NCBI RefSeq assembly: GCF_900454025.1
Contig: NZ_UGQM01000001.1
Span: 3,596,001 to 3,660,000, forward strand
Direction of reading: 5' to 3'
DNA length: 64,000 nucleotides
From: Mycolicibacterium gilvum
GTDB taxonomy: Bacteria > Actinomycetota > Actinomycetes > Mycobacteriales > Mycobacteriaceae
Position 1 is the first letter of the stretch, and each line of letters starts with the position of its first letter. Positions 16,159 through 25,628 of this stretch are shown here, piece by piece. A program made the position numbers and the translations under genes. The notes under the pieces are model-generated. The model searched no databases, was not told where the DNA came from, and saw nothing but the letters and a program-made list of their open reading frames with translations.

Positions 16159-17814
16159 GTGGACGCAAAGGAAGTTCTGGTCATTAAGAACATTCGGTCG
16201 ACGGCCGGCGGCCTGCTGCGGGGACGCAGTCTGGCCGCGCAGTTCCTGGTGTTCCAGCTCTTCGTCGTGGCCGTCGTCCTCGTCGCCGTGGCCGCCGTCT
16301 CGGTGGCCCAGTCCGAAGGCGAGTTCCGTGACGTGCGGGGCCAGCGGATGATCGCCGTCGCCGAGAACATGGCCTCGACTCCCATCGTGCGCGAACGCAC
16401 CGAGCAGACCCGGGCCGATCCGTTCCTCGCGCGCACCCTCGCCCCCGAGGTCGACCGCGCCGTGGCCCTTTCCGGCGCCTCCCTCGCCGAGATCCTCGGC
16501 CCGGACGGGACGGTGCGCGCGTCGTCGGATCCGTCGCGGGTCGGGGCCCGGGTCGACCTCGGCGCCACCCGCGCCGACGAGGGCCGGGCCTGGTTCGGTG
16601 ACACCGACATCGACGGCACGCACAGCCTGGTCGGTCAGGTGCCGATCCTGTCGACCGACGGCGAGGTCCTCGCGATCGCGTCGGTCAGTGAGGCGTACCC
16701 GTCGGTGTGGGGACTGCTCAGCGGCGCCGGCGAGAGCCTGCTGGTGTACCTCGGCCTGGGAGCGGCACTGGGGCTCCTCGCGTCGTGGCTGCTCTCACGG
16801 CGGATCAAACGCCAGACCGGCGGCCTGGAGGTGGCCGAGATCGCGAGCCTCGCCGACCACCGGGAAGCCCTGTTGCACAGCATCCGCGAGGGTGTCATCG
16901 CGGTGAACGGCAGCGGAGAGATCACCCTGCTCAACGACGGCGCGCAGGAACTCCTCGACGTGACCGGCCCCGCCGTGGGCCGCCCGGTGGATTCGGTCGG
17001 CATCGACCCGGCGGTGGTGTCTCTGCTGACACCCGGCCAGGAAAGCGAGTCCGCCATGGACACCGTGATCGCGACGCGCACGCGGGTGCTCGCGCTGAGC
17101 CGCCGTCCGGCCACCAGCCAGGGCCGCAGGATCGGTACGGTGACGACGATGCGCGACAGTACCGAACTCGCTGCGCTGCAGGGACAGTTGTCGTCGCACA
17201 AGAGTGTGACCGACACCCTGCGCGCGCAGGCGCACGAGTTCGCCAACCAGTTACACACGATCTCCGGCCTGGTGCAGCTCGGTGAATTCGACGCGGTGCG
17301 TGATCTGGTGGGCACCCTGACCCGGCGGCGCGCCGAGATCAGCGACGCGGTGACACAACGGATCTCCGACCCGGCGGTGGCGGCGCTGCTGATCGCCAAG
17401 ACCTCGCTGGCGGCCGAGAGCGGGGTGGCGCTGGATCTGGACCCGGCATCACACCTGGCGGCACTGGATCCCGCACTCGCCACCGACGTGATCACCCTGT
17501 TGGGCAACCTGATCGACAACGCCGTCGACGTCTCGGTCGGGTCGACGCCGGCGCGGGTGACCGTCGGCATCGATGACCGTGACGGCCTCTCGATCCTGGT
17601 GAGTGACACCGGACCCGGTGTGCCCGAACATCTTCGGGAGGCGATCTTCTCCCGCGGGGTGACGTTAAAGCCGGATGTGCCCGGCGGCCGGGGAATCGGC
17701 CTCGCGCTGGTGCGGTTGGTGACCGCCCAGCACGGGGGCACCGTGGAGGTCGCCGACGTCCCCGGTGGCGGGGCACGTTTCGAGGTCCGGCTGAAGGCGG
17801 CCACCCATGCGTGA
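16159..17814 (+). CDS. CitA/DcuS-type sensor histidine kinase
   Basis: The roughly 551-residue kinase has an N-terminal helix (QFLVFQLFVVAVVLVAVAAV), an extracytoplasmic sensor domain of about 130 residues with the PAS-like pattern LAEILGPDGTVRASSDP, a second helix (LLVYLGLGAALGLLASWLL), a cytoplasmic PAS domain, a phospho-acceptor helix with AQAHEFANQLHTISGL and a HATPase domain with NLIDNAVD and GRGIGLALV. This is the architecture of citrate or C4-dicarboxylate sensors. The start is uncertain: GTG at 16159 is used; GTG at 16141 is also in frame. The response regulator gene overlaps its end by eight bases. Confidence 0.88.
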   Translation: MDAKEVLVIKNIRSTAGGLLRGRSLAAQFLVFQLFVVAVVLVAVAAVSVAQSEGEFRDVRGQRMIAVAENMASTPIVRERTEQTRADPFLARTLAPEVDRAVALSGASLAEILGPDGTVRASSDPSRVGARVDLGATRADEGRAWFGDTDIDGTHSLVGQVPILSTDGEVLAIASVSEAYPSVWGLLSGAGESLLVYLGLGAALGLLASWLLSRRIKRQTGGLEVAEIASLADHREALLHSIREGVIAVNGSGEITLLNDGAQELLDVTGPAVGRPVDSVGIDPAVVSLLTPGQESESAMDTVIATRTRVLALSRRPATSQGRRIGTVTTMRDSTELAALQGQLSSHKSVTDTLRAQAHEFANQLHTISGLVQLGEFDAVRDLVGTLTRRRAEISDAVTQRISDPAVAALLIAKTSLAAESGVALDLDPASHLAALDPALATDVITLLGNLIDNAVDVSVGSTPARVTVGIDDRDGLSILVSDTGPGVPEHLREAIFSRGVTLKPDVPGGRGIGLALVRLVTAQHGGTVEVADVPGGGARFEVRLKAATHA

Positions 17815-18472
17815 CGTGCTGGTGGTCGACGACGATTTCATGGTCGCCGAGATCCACCGCCGCTTCGTCGACCGCATCGACGGGTTCCGGGTGGTCGGGG
17901 TGGCGCGCACCGGGGCCGAGGCGCTGGAGGCGACGCGGCAGCTGCGGCCGCAACTGATCCTGCTCGATGTATACCTGCCCGACATGACCGGCCTGGAGGT
18001 TCTGCAGCAGCTGCGATCCGGCGGCGACCGGGTCGACGTCATCGTGATCACCGCGGCGCGCGAGCTCGACACCGTCCGCGGGGCGCTCGACGGCGGGGCG
18101 GCCGACTATCTGATCAAGCCGTTCGAATTCTCGCAACTGGAGACGAAACTCACCGCGTACGCCGCCCGCGCCGACGCTCTGCAGTCGGCCCGGGGAGCGG
18201 ATCAGGACCTGATCGACGCGCTGTTCGGCGGTCCGTCGGTCGCTCCGGCGAAAACCATGCCCAAGGGGCTGGGCGCCGAGACAGGCGAGCTGGTGCTCGA
18301 TGCGGTGCGCACCGCGGGCGAGGTGTCGGCGGCCGAATGCGCTGACCTGGTCGGCATCTCGCGGGTCAGCGCCCGCCGCTATCTGGAGCACTATCTCGGT
18401 ACCGGCACCCTGGAGCTGCGTTTGCAATACGGGGTGGGCCGGCCGGAGCGCCGGTACCGGATAGCGGGTTAG
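17807..18472 (+). CDS. CitB/DcuR-type response regulator
   Basis: The 221-residue regulator has a receiver domain with the acidic pocket VVDDD (residues 6-10), phospho-acceptor Asp54 in LILLDVYLPD and the conserved KPF lysine near residue 105. Its C-terminal domain (about 150-221) carries a helix-turn-helix (SAAECADLVGISRVSARRYL) as in CitB/DcuR. With the overlapping kinase gene it should control the divergent tct operon. Its stop overlaps the stop of the convergent glycoside hydrolase gene. Confidence 0.9.
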   Translation: MRDVLVVDDDFMVAEIHRRFVDRIDGFRVVGVARTGAEALEATRQLRPQLILLDVYLPDMTGLEVLQQLRSGGDRVDVIVITAARELDTVRGALDGGAADYLIKPFEFSQLETKLTAYAARADALQSARGADQDLIDALFGGPSVAPAKTMPKGLGAETGELVLDAVRTAGEVSAAECADLVGISRVSARRYLEHYLGTGTLELRLQYGVGRPERRYRIAG

Positions 18473-20382
18473 ACGATCGTGCGGTCCCTGATCGTGCCGG
18501 TGCCGGAACCATCGGCCAGTGTCGCGCCCGCCGGGCTCGACAGCGTCACCAGGAACGTCTCGTTGCCCTCCATCACCGTGTCTGCGAACACGACCACGGT
18601 GATCGTCTTGTGGGTCTCCCCCGGCTGGAAGGTCAGCGTGCCGATCGCCGGCGCGTAATCGCTGCCGGCACCCGCGGTCTGGTTCGACGTGGCGTACTGC
18701 ACCGTCACCACCTGTGTGGAGGCCGCGGCGAGCGACACCACGAACTGCGCGAGCACGCCCGGGCTGCTGTCGTCGAAATCGAACTGGATGGCTTCCAGGT
18801 AGGCCATCTTGTTCGTGTTGACCGTCCTCCAGTCGTCGGCCAGGATTCCGCCGGTGTCCCGGGAATTGGGGTTCCACGACCAGAACGTCCACGACATGTC
18901 CTCGGTGCCGGCCGCGATGTCGACGGTGCCGTCGTTGTCGAAGTCGCCGGAGAGGTACGACGTGATGGCCTCGTACCAGACGACGTCCTTGGGATCGCTG
19001 AGCCGCGTGCCGAGTTCACCGAGGTAGATCGGGGCGATGTTCTGCTCGTAGATGTAGCCCCACATCTGTTCGAACTTGTCCGGTAGCGCGGCACCGAAGT
19101 TCGCGGTCTGGAACCAGGGCTGCGCGTACACCGAGTTCGGATAGTCGTGCGGGGAGTACACGACGCGGTTCGGCGTGTTCAGCACGATCGGGCGATCCTT
19201 GACACCCATCAGATTGCCACCCCACCAATAGGAATGCCCCTGGTAGTCGGCCACCCCCTCGACGAAGATGAGCCAGTTCGAATTCACCGACAGCACAGCG
19301 TTGCCCGCGCGTTCGGCGGCTGCGGCCCAGTCGGTGGCGCCGCCACCGCCCCAGGTTCCGGCATGAGGCTCGTTGTGCAGATCCGCGCCGATCACCGTCG
19401 GGGTGTTCGCATACCGCTGGGCGAGCATCGTCCAGTCGTCGATCCATGCCGCCTCGGTGTAGGAGCCCTCGTACCAGAGCCCGTTGCTGTTCGGGCCCGC
19501 GCCCTTGCTGCTGCGGTGGTGGTCGAGGATGACGCGCATCCCGATCTCGCCGGCGTAGCCGACGATCTTGTCCATGATCTGCAGCGCCGACAGTCCCGCG
19601 AGGTCCGGGTTCTTTCCGAAGTCGATGCCGTTGGGCGCCGCGCCGGTGTGCAGCATCTCGCTGGAGTACGCGAGTCGGATCGTGTTGAAATCCAACGCCG
19701 CCATCTCGTTCATCATCTCTTTGTAGTTGCGGGTCCAGAGGCCGTGTGGCGCAAAGGTTTCGCTCTCCATGCCGAACCAGTTGACGCCGGCGATCTGCAC
19801 GGGACGTCCCGCCGAGTCGACGATCTGGTTGCCGGAGGTGGAGAACCAGCCCGGCGCGACGCCGACCCCCGGCGCGCCCTCGGTCACCGAGGCATCGGAG
19901 ATGCTCAACGAGATGTTGGCCGGTACGGCGACGTCGTCGTTGACGATGGTGCCGAGCGCGGAGCCGTCGGATATCGTCGCGCCCGCGGGATTCGACAGCG
20001 TCAGGGTGAAGGTCTCGTTCGCCTCCACCGCGGCATCGCCGGTGACCGAGACCTGAATCTGCTGTGACAACACGCCGGGCGCGAACGTGACCGTCCCCGA
20101 CTTCGCGGTGTAGTCGACGCCGGCCGTGGCCGTCCCGTTCGAGGTCGCGTACGCGACGGTGACCGGACTGGTCGACGATCTGGACAGCGTGACCACGAAC
20201 GTCATCTGCGTCGTCCCGGAGTTCGATTCGCCGACCGACGCGTCGGCCACCGAGACGGTGGGCGGTTGCGCGGGAGCCGACTGCCCGTTGACCGTGAAGT
20301 TCGACGCGGTCGCCGACCCGCCGCCCGGGGACGCCTGGAACCCGAATGTCACGGTCTGGCCGGCGGCGATCTCGGGTTCCAC
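18469..20382 (-). CDS. 3' part of the frameshifted GH18-GH5 protein: CBM2 end, Calx-beta, GH5 endoglucanase, Calx-beta
   Basis: This 637-codon frame starts at a GTG that is only an accident of the frameshift: its first residues, AAGQTVTFGFQASPGG, complete the CBM2 domain left unfinished by the upstream frame. Then come a Calx-beta module (residues about 45-150), a GH5 catalytic domain (about 165-540) and a partial Calx-beta module to the end. GH5 landmarks are IAGVNWFGMES, LHNEPHAG with the acid/base glutamate, and IYLGELGTR with the nucleophile glutamate, which suggests a beta-1,4-glucanase. There is no signal peptide in this frame, so unless the frameshift is bypassed or is a sequencing error, this enzyme is not exported and may not be made. 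Confidence 0.8.
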   Translation of the reverse strand: MEPEIAAGQTVTFGFQASPGGGSATASNFTVNGQSAPAQPPTVSVADASVGESNSGTTQMTFVVTLSRSSTSPVTVAYATSNGTATAGVDYTAKSGTVTFAPGVLSQQIQVSVTGDAAVEANETFTLTLSNPAGATISDGSALGTIVNDDVAVPANISLSISDASVTEGAPGVGVAPGWFSTSGNQIVDSAGRPVQIAGVNWFGMESETFAPHGLWTRNYKEMMNEMAALDFNTIRLAYSSEMLHTGAAPNGIDFGKNPDLAGLSALQIMDKIVGYAGEIGMRVILDHHRSSKGAGPNSNGLWYEGSYTEAAWIDDWTMLAQRYANTPTVIGADLHNEPHAGTWGGGGATDWAAAAERAGNAVLSVNSNWLIFVEGVADYQGHSYWWGGNLMGVKDRPIVLNTPNRVVYSPHDYPNSVYAQPWFQTANFGAALPDKFEQMWGYIYEQNIAPIYLGELGTRLSDPKDVVWYEAITSYLSGDFDNDGTVDIAAGTEDMSWTFWSWNPNSRDTGGILADDWRTVNTNKMAYLEAIQFDFDDSSPGVLAQFVVSLAAASTQVVTVQYATSNQTAGAGSDYAPAIGTLTFQPGETHKTITVVVFADTVMEGNETFLVTLSSPAGATLADGSGTGTIRDRTIV

Positions 20383-23300
20383 GCCGCGTTGCGCACGACA
20401 TAGTGATTGCCGACCCGGCTGACGATCTCGGCGTTCCAGATGTTGCCGATCTGCGCCGGGGTGTCGAACTCGACGGTCCAGCCGTTCAGCGCCGACGATC
20501 CGGCCTTGACGGTGACGGTGGCGGTGAAACCCGATCCCCAGTTGTCGTTCACGACCATCGTGGCTGACGCATTGCCCGGAGTGGGTGTGGCCACATCGTC
20601 GTTGGTGATGGTGCCGATCGCGCTGCCGTCGGCGATCGTCACGCCACTGGGATTCGACAGGGTCACCGTGAACGTCTCGTCGGCCTCCACCGTCGTGTCA
20701 CCGAGCACCGGCACCGAGATCTGCTGGGAGGTCATCCCCGCCGCGAAGGTCACCACACCCGACGCCGCGGTGAAATCACCACCCGCGGTGGCTGTTCCGT
20801 TCGACGTCGCATACGCCACACTCACCGGTGAGGTCGCGGGTTTGTCCAACGTCAGCACGAACACGATGTTCTTCGTCCCGCTGTGGGACTCCACGACACC
20901 GGCATCGGCGATCGACACCTTCGGCGGCACCACGACCGGCTGACCGGTCGCCGCACCGTTGACGGTGAAGTTGGTCGCCGTCGCCGAACCGCCACCCGGG
21001 GAGGCCTGGAAGCCGAACGTGACGGTCTGCCCGGCAGCCACCTGCGCGTTGTACGACACGTTACGCACCACGTAGTGGTTGCCGACCCGGCTGACGATCT
21101 CGGCGTTCCAGATATTGCTGATCTGAGCCGGCGAGTCGAACTCGACCGTCCACCCGTTCATGCCGGACGCCCCGGCGGTGAGCGCGACCGACGCGGTGAA
21201 CCCGGAGCCCCAGTTGTCGTTGACGGTGTACTTCACCGACGCGTTTGCGCCCGGCGTCGGCGTCACGCCGTCGTCGTCGGTGATCGCGCCGACGGCGGTG
21301 GCGTCGGCGATCGTCGCGCCCGTGGGGTTCGACAGGGTCACCGAGAAGGTTTCGGCGGACTCCGCGACGGTGTCACCGAGGATGCCGACGTGCACCGTCT
21401 GCGACGTCACACCGGGTGCGAATGTGACAGTGCCCGTGGCCGCCACGTAATCGGTGCCGGCGACCGCCGTGCCGTTCGACGTCGCGTACCGCACCGTTAC
21501 CGTCTGGGTGGACGGCTTGTCGAGCGTGACGACGAACATCGCGTGCGCGCCGGCGCCGTTCCCTTCGGCCACCGTGAGGTCGGCGATCGAGATCGCCGGC
21601 GGCGGACCGGAGATCGGATTGACCGTGCCGTAGTCGTTGAACACGGCGCTGAAACCGCCTGTGGGCGTATTGGTCCCGGACGTGGTCGTGGTCGCCTGAC
21701 CGATGTTGCCGGGATAGTCGCGGTTGAGCGACCACATCGACAGCATGCCCAGGCCGCGGGCGCGGGCGAAGTCCTCCAGCGCCTGCGAGTCGGCCACCGT
21801 GAACACCTCGGTCAGCACGTCGTTGACACCGATCATCGGCGTCACGCCGAGCTGGTTCCACGCGAAGGTCTGGCCGTATCCCGAATACAGGGTGCTCAGC
21901 TGCGCGTGGGTGGACTCCGCGGCCTGGATCGCCCAGGCGCCCATGGTCTTTGCGTTGGGTCCACTGGTGGGCGCCGCCGACTCGCCGTAGTCCATCGCCA
22001 TGATGTTGACGCCGTCGAGCGTCACGCCGGCCTCGATCGCCTTACGCACGACGTTGAGGCCGTCGGCGGTCAGACCGCTGGGCAGCACCGGCAGGGTGTA
22101 CCAGATCTCGAGGTCGGGCCGAAGCTGCTGAAGAAGGCGCAGCGCCTGTGCGTTCAGCGCGATCGACGCCGGCTCGGCCACCGCGGGACCCTCGATGTCG
22201 AAGTCGATGCGGTTGAGCTTGTAGGTGTCGGCGACAGCGGCGTACGCGTCGGCCAGCGCCTGCGGACCGAGGCCGTGCGCCGCATACCACTGGGCGAGGC
22301 TGGTGCCCGACGCCCCTCCCAGCGAGATCATCACGTCGCCGCCGGCGGCCTGCAGCGCCGCGATCGACTGGTTGATCGCCCTGGCCTGGTCGAAGTCCGA
22401 ATCGGGGGTCAGCGCAGACAACCCCGCCCACGCCAGTTTCCCGTCAGGCGTGGCCTGCATGAAGCCCAGGGTGAGCAGCGAGATCCCCCGCTGCTGCGCC
22501 AGAGCCAGCAGGTTGGGCACGGGCCAGGCGCCCATGTCCACGTAGGGGGCGAAGAAGGCCTCGCCCCACAGTGCGTCGCCGGGGTTTCCGGAATTGACAC
22601 CGCCGGTGCCCGGGGTGACGACCGTGTCGTCGTCAGTGATGGTGCCGGTGGCGACTCCGTCGCCGATGGTCGCTCCGGTGGGATTCGTCAGCGTCACGAA
22701 GAACGTCTCGTTCTGCTCGACCACGGTGTCGCCGAGGACGTCCACATGCACGAGTTGTGTGGTGACACCGGGCGCGAACGTGACGGTGCCGGTCGTCGCG
22801 GCGTAGTCCACACCGGCGGTCGCGGTGCCGTTGGACGTCGCGTACCGCACCGTCACCGTCTCCGTCGACGGCTTGCTCAGTGTGGCGACGAACATGAAGT
22901 GGCTGTGGTCGCCGTTGCCCTCGGTCACGGTGAGGTCGGCGATCGACACGGTCGGCGGTGTCGTCGGCGCCTGGTCCACGTCGTCGTTGCGGATCGTGCC
23001 GAGACCGGTGCCGTCGGCGATGGTCGCGTTCACCGGGGCGGACAGGGTGAGAGTGAGCTGTTCGTCGAATTCGACCAGCGTGTCACCGTTCACGGTGACG
23101 GCGACCGTCTTCGAGGTCTGGCCGGGGGTGAACGTCAGCGTCCCGACAGCCGGGACGTAGTCGCCGCCGGCTGCGGTCGCGCTGCCGTTGCTGGTGCTGT
23201 AGCTGACCGTGACCGTGTCGGTGGAGGCCTTCGACATCGTCACCGTGAAGGTGAGCGTCGAGGTGCCGGAGTTCCCCTCGGACACGACCGCGTCAGCGAC

Positions 23301-25400
23301 CGACAGCTTCGGTTGCGAAACCGTCTGTCCGGCACCGTAGATCAGGTTGCTCCACTCGGTGCGGGCGCTGTCATCGAGGGCGATGATGTTGCTCGTCGTG
23401 AGCTCGCCGATCGCGACGCCGGCCAGCGTGTAGGTCTGGTTGTTGCCGGCGATGGCGATCTTGGTGGATCCGGCCACCTCGGTGACGTCGAACTCGTGCG
23501 CCTTGAACCAGCCGAAGTCCAGCTTGTCCCTGCCGGGATCGAAGTTCAGCGCGGTGTGGCTGCCGTACTGCCACGAGATCTTGGTCGTGGTGCCGGTCTG
23601 ACCCGTCGGCGGCTGGCCGGTGCCGGCGGTGGTGGGCCAGGTGTCGGTCCCGGCGTAGGTGACGCCCTGCGGCAGTACCTGGGAATCGGGAACTGTGCCG
23701 ATGCCGAGTTGCTGGTGCAACCGGTCCTCGCGCACCTGTGCGCTGTGGAAGACGAAGTTCTTCGCGGTGAGCTGACTTGTGGTCACTCCCTGCAGGATCA
23801 GCGCCTGCCCGGTCCCCGCGTTGGAGATCACGACCCCGTCGGGGGTGTCGGACATGTAGAGCTGTTCGCGGGTGCCGTAGTACCGGAAGTCGACGACGTC
23901 GGTCGCCGCGGTGAACGCGACCCGGTCGATCTGTCCGACCTCGTGTGAGCGCGCGTAGACGGTGTTGGCCTTCGGGGTGACTCCCTGCTCCCAGGCCAGT
24001 GCCCCGGAAAGGTCCTGGCGCAGATGGTCGTTGATGATCGGCACGAAGCTGTCGACGGTCAGCTGGCTCAGCGAGACGCCCTGCAGGACGGTGGTCTCGC
24101 CGGACCAGGGATTGCGGAATCCGACGCCTTCGGCGGTGTCGACGACGATGAAGTTGTGCACCGACACATCGCCGAGGTCGAGTTTGTCTCTGGCGGGATC
24201 GAATCCGACGATGTCGGGTCCGGAGGTGGTGATGTGGTGGATCGTCCCGGTCGCCGTCCCGGTCGCGGTCGTGGCCGCCGACGCGGTGGTGGCCCTGGCA
24301 GCCCTGGTCGAGATCGTCTGGGTGGCAACGCCGTCGGCGCCGAACGTGATGGTGACCGGAACCTGGGTCCTGGTGGGTGTGACGGAGATCAGGTGGAAGC
24401 CGGCGTCGCGGACGCCGATGACGAAGGTGTCGGCACCCGCGGCGGCCGCGGACGTGCCGGCGGTGTAGGTGAACCTCCCGGCGGCATCGACGGTGACGGT
24501 CCCCCGCGTGGGGGCTTCGACCACGGAGTAGACCAGGTCGTCCCCCTCGGGATCGGACGCGATCACCGTTCCGGTCACGACACCGGGAGCGGTCTGGCTG
24601 GTCGGGCCCAGCACCGCCGACGGGCCGTTGTTGGCGAAGAGCCTGTCCATCTCCCGTCGGATCGCCCCGAGCACCGCGGTGACGACCTCGTAGACGGGCA
24701 GTGGAGCCGAGCCGTCGCCGGCCGAGGAGCCGATCCCCAACACGCGCAGGAATGTCGTGACGATGTCGGTCAACCCCGTGGACACCGTGGCGGTCTGCCC
24801 GCTCGTCCGTGCGGGGGTGGAGGACACGGTCAGCGTCTGGACGTCTTGGTCGGCCGAGGTCGCCCGGTGCATGCCTCTGTCATCCGACGGTGCCACCGGC
24901 TCCGCCGCGTCCGCAGGACGGTCGGACACGGCGATCGCGGCGTCGTCGGGTTCGGCCGAGGGTTCCGTCGGGCCTGCGGCCGGGGTTTCGCGATCATTCT
25001 CCGGACGCGGCTCAGCGGAGTCGCCGTCGCGGCGGCTCACCTCGGAATCGGTGGCGTCGGGCACGTCCTCCACGGACGGATCCTCGACGTCGGATACCGG
25101 ATCCGACTCCTCGTCGAGGGGTTCCCGGTCTCCGGAATCTATCTCCGGATCCTCGGAATCGTCTGTCGGACCGTCGCTGTCGCGGTCGGACCCGGCGGGT
25201 TCGCCGGCGTCGTCCGAGCGATCGGCAGATTCGGTCGCGCGCACACGATCGGGCTTTGCCGGGCCTCCCACGTCCGAGCCCCCCGACTGTGCACTGGAGT
25301 CGTCTGAGGGTTCTGCGGCAGCAACGGCGGGGACGGCAAGTCCGATCCCCAACGCCACAGCTAACGCACCGACGCGACCAACAAAACGTCCGTAGCCCAT
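20349..25400 (-). CDS. 5' part of the giant secreted protein: signal peptide, cadherin-like and repeat region, Calx-beta, GH18 chitinase, CBM2
   Basis: About 1,683 residues. A signal peptide (GALAVALGIGLAVPAVAAAE) is followed by an acidic low-complexity region (to about 190), a VCBS/cadherin-like domain (about 275-345), three copies of a module recognisable as FDPxRDKLDxG (about 400-645), two Calx-beta modules, a GH18 domain (about 940-1235) with the catalytic motif RIDFDIEG, then Calx-beta, CBM2, Calx-beta and a second CBM2 that breaks off at the frameshift. CBM2 copies share NDNWGSGFTA and GWTVEFD. GH18 suggests chitin hydrolysis, CBM2 binding to chitin or cellulose. The ATG at 25400 is preferred over 25421 because AGGAGTGAG lies 7 bases before it. 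The frame ends 20-30 bases after the frameshift near 20375. Confidence 0.85.
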   Translation of the reverse strand: MGYGRFVGRVGALAVALGIGLAVPAVAAAEPSDDSSAQSGGSDVGGPAKPDRVRATESADRSDDAGEPAGSDRDSDGPTDDSEDPEIDSGDREPLDEESDPVSDVEDPSVEDVPDATDSEVSRRDGDSAEPRPENDRETPAAGPTEPSAEPDDAAIAVSDRPADAAEPVAPSDDRGMHRATSADQDVQTLTVSSTPARTSGQTATVSTGLTDIVTTFLRVLGIGSSAGDGSAPLPVYEVVTAVLGAIRREMDRLFANNGPSAVLGPTSQTAPGVVTGTVIASDPEGDDLVYSVVEAPTRGTVTVDAAGRFTYTAGTSAAAAGADTFVIGVRDAGFHLISVTPTRTQVPVTITFGADGVATQTISTRAARATTASAATTATGTATGTIHHITTSGPDIVGFDPARDKLDLGDVSVHNFIVVDTAEGVGFRNPWSGETTVLQGVSLSQLTVDSFVPIINDHLRQDLSGALAWEQGVTPKANTVYARSHEVGQIDRVAFTAATDVVDFRYYGTREQLYMSDTPDGVVISNAGTGQALILQGVTTSQLTAKNFVFHSAQVREDRLHQQLGIGTVPDSQVLPQGVTYAGTDTWPTTAGTGQPPTGQTGTTTKISWQYGSHTALNFDPGRDKLDFGWFKAHEFDVTEVAGSTKIAIAGNNQTYTLAGVAIGELTTSNIIALDDSARTEWSNLIYGAGQTVSQPKLSVADAVVSEGNSGTSTLTFTVTMSKASTDTVTVSYSTSNGSATAAGGDYVPAVGTLTFTPGQTSKTVAVTVNGDTLVEFDEQLTLTLSAPVNATIADGTGLGTIRNDDVDQAPTTPPTVSIADLTVTEGNGDHSHFMFVATLSKPSTETVTVRYATSNGTATAGVDYAATTGTVTFAPGVTTQLVHVDVLGDTVVEQNETFFVTLTNPTGATIGDGVATGTITDDDTVVTPGTGGVNSGNPGDALWGEAFFAPYVDMGAWPVPNLLALAQQRGISLLTLGFMQATPDGKLAWAGLSALTPDSDFDQARAINQSIAALQAAGGDVMISLGGASGTSLAQWYAAHGLGPQALADAYAAVADTYKLNRIDFDIEGPAVAEPASIALNAQALRLLQQLRPDLEIWYTLPVLPSGLTADGLNVVRKAIEAGVTLDGVNIMAMDYGESAAPTSGPNAKTMGAWAIQAAESTHAQLSTLYSGYGQTFAWNQLGVTPMIGVNDVLTEVFTVADSQALEDFARARGLGMLSMWSLNRDYPGNIGQATTTTSGTNTPTGGFSAVFNDYGTVNPISGPPPAISIADLTVAEGNGAGAHAMFVVTLDKPSTQTVTVRYATSNGTAVAGTDYVAATGTVTFAPGVTSQTVHVGILGDTVAESAETFSVTLSNPTGATIADATAVGAITDDDGVTPTPGANASVKYTVNDNWGSGFTASVALTAGASGMNGWTVEFDSPAQISNIWNAEIVSRVGNHYVVRNVSYNAQVAAGQTVTFGFQASPGGGSATATNFTVNGAATGQPVVVPPKVSIADAGVVESHSGTKNIVFVLTLDKPATSPVSVAYATSNGTATAGGDFTAASGVVTFAAGMTSQQISVPVLGDTTVEADETFTVTLSNPSGVTIADGSAIGTITNDDVATPTPGNASATMVVNDNWGSGFTATVTVKAGSSALNGWTVEFDTPAQIGNIWNAEIVSRVGNHYVVRNAAWNPRSPPARP

Positions 25401-25464
25401 CAGCAACTCACTCCTGTCCATTCATCGCCGCCCGACCCATGGGATGTGGCAAACCCGACCCCGC

Positions 25465-25478
25465 ATCACGAATGTGAT
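25465..25478. promoter_or_regulatory. Inverted repeat upstream of the GH18-GH5 gene
   Basis: ATCAC-GAAT-GTGAT lies 65 bases upstream of the start at 25400, in promoter position. The arm sequence is the same as in the repeat at 16105-16116. The binding protein is unknown. Confidence 0.35.
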
Positions 25479-25609
25479 ATTGACGACTACGAAATGCATA
25501 GAACACGAGAAATCAATGATCGTCAAGCAAACCGGAATTCCCTGGAGCGCCCGTTGGTCACCCCTCCGAGGCAAATGGCGTGAGAATTACATTGTTAGCC
25601 AATCCACCT

Positions 25610-25628
25610 GTGTAAAGACGCTTTACAC
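25610..25628. promoter_or_regulatory. GTGTAAAG-ACG-CTTTACAC operator candidate
   Basis: A perfect eight-base inverted repeat with a three-base centre, about 210 bases upstream of the GH18-GH5 start. Its size and symmetry fit a dimeric repressor site. Which protein binds it is not evident. Confidence 0.45.

Noticed and set aside
20883..23948. A 1,021-codon open frame on the plus strand opposite the GH18-GH5 gene
   Set aside because: It is antisense to clear GH18, CBM2 and Calx-beta domains; its composition (Arg/Gly/Asp/His-rich) is the usual mirror of high-GC coding DNA and shows no family motif.
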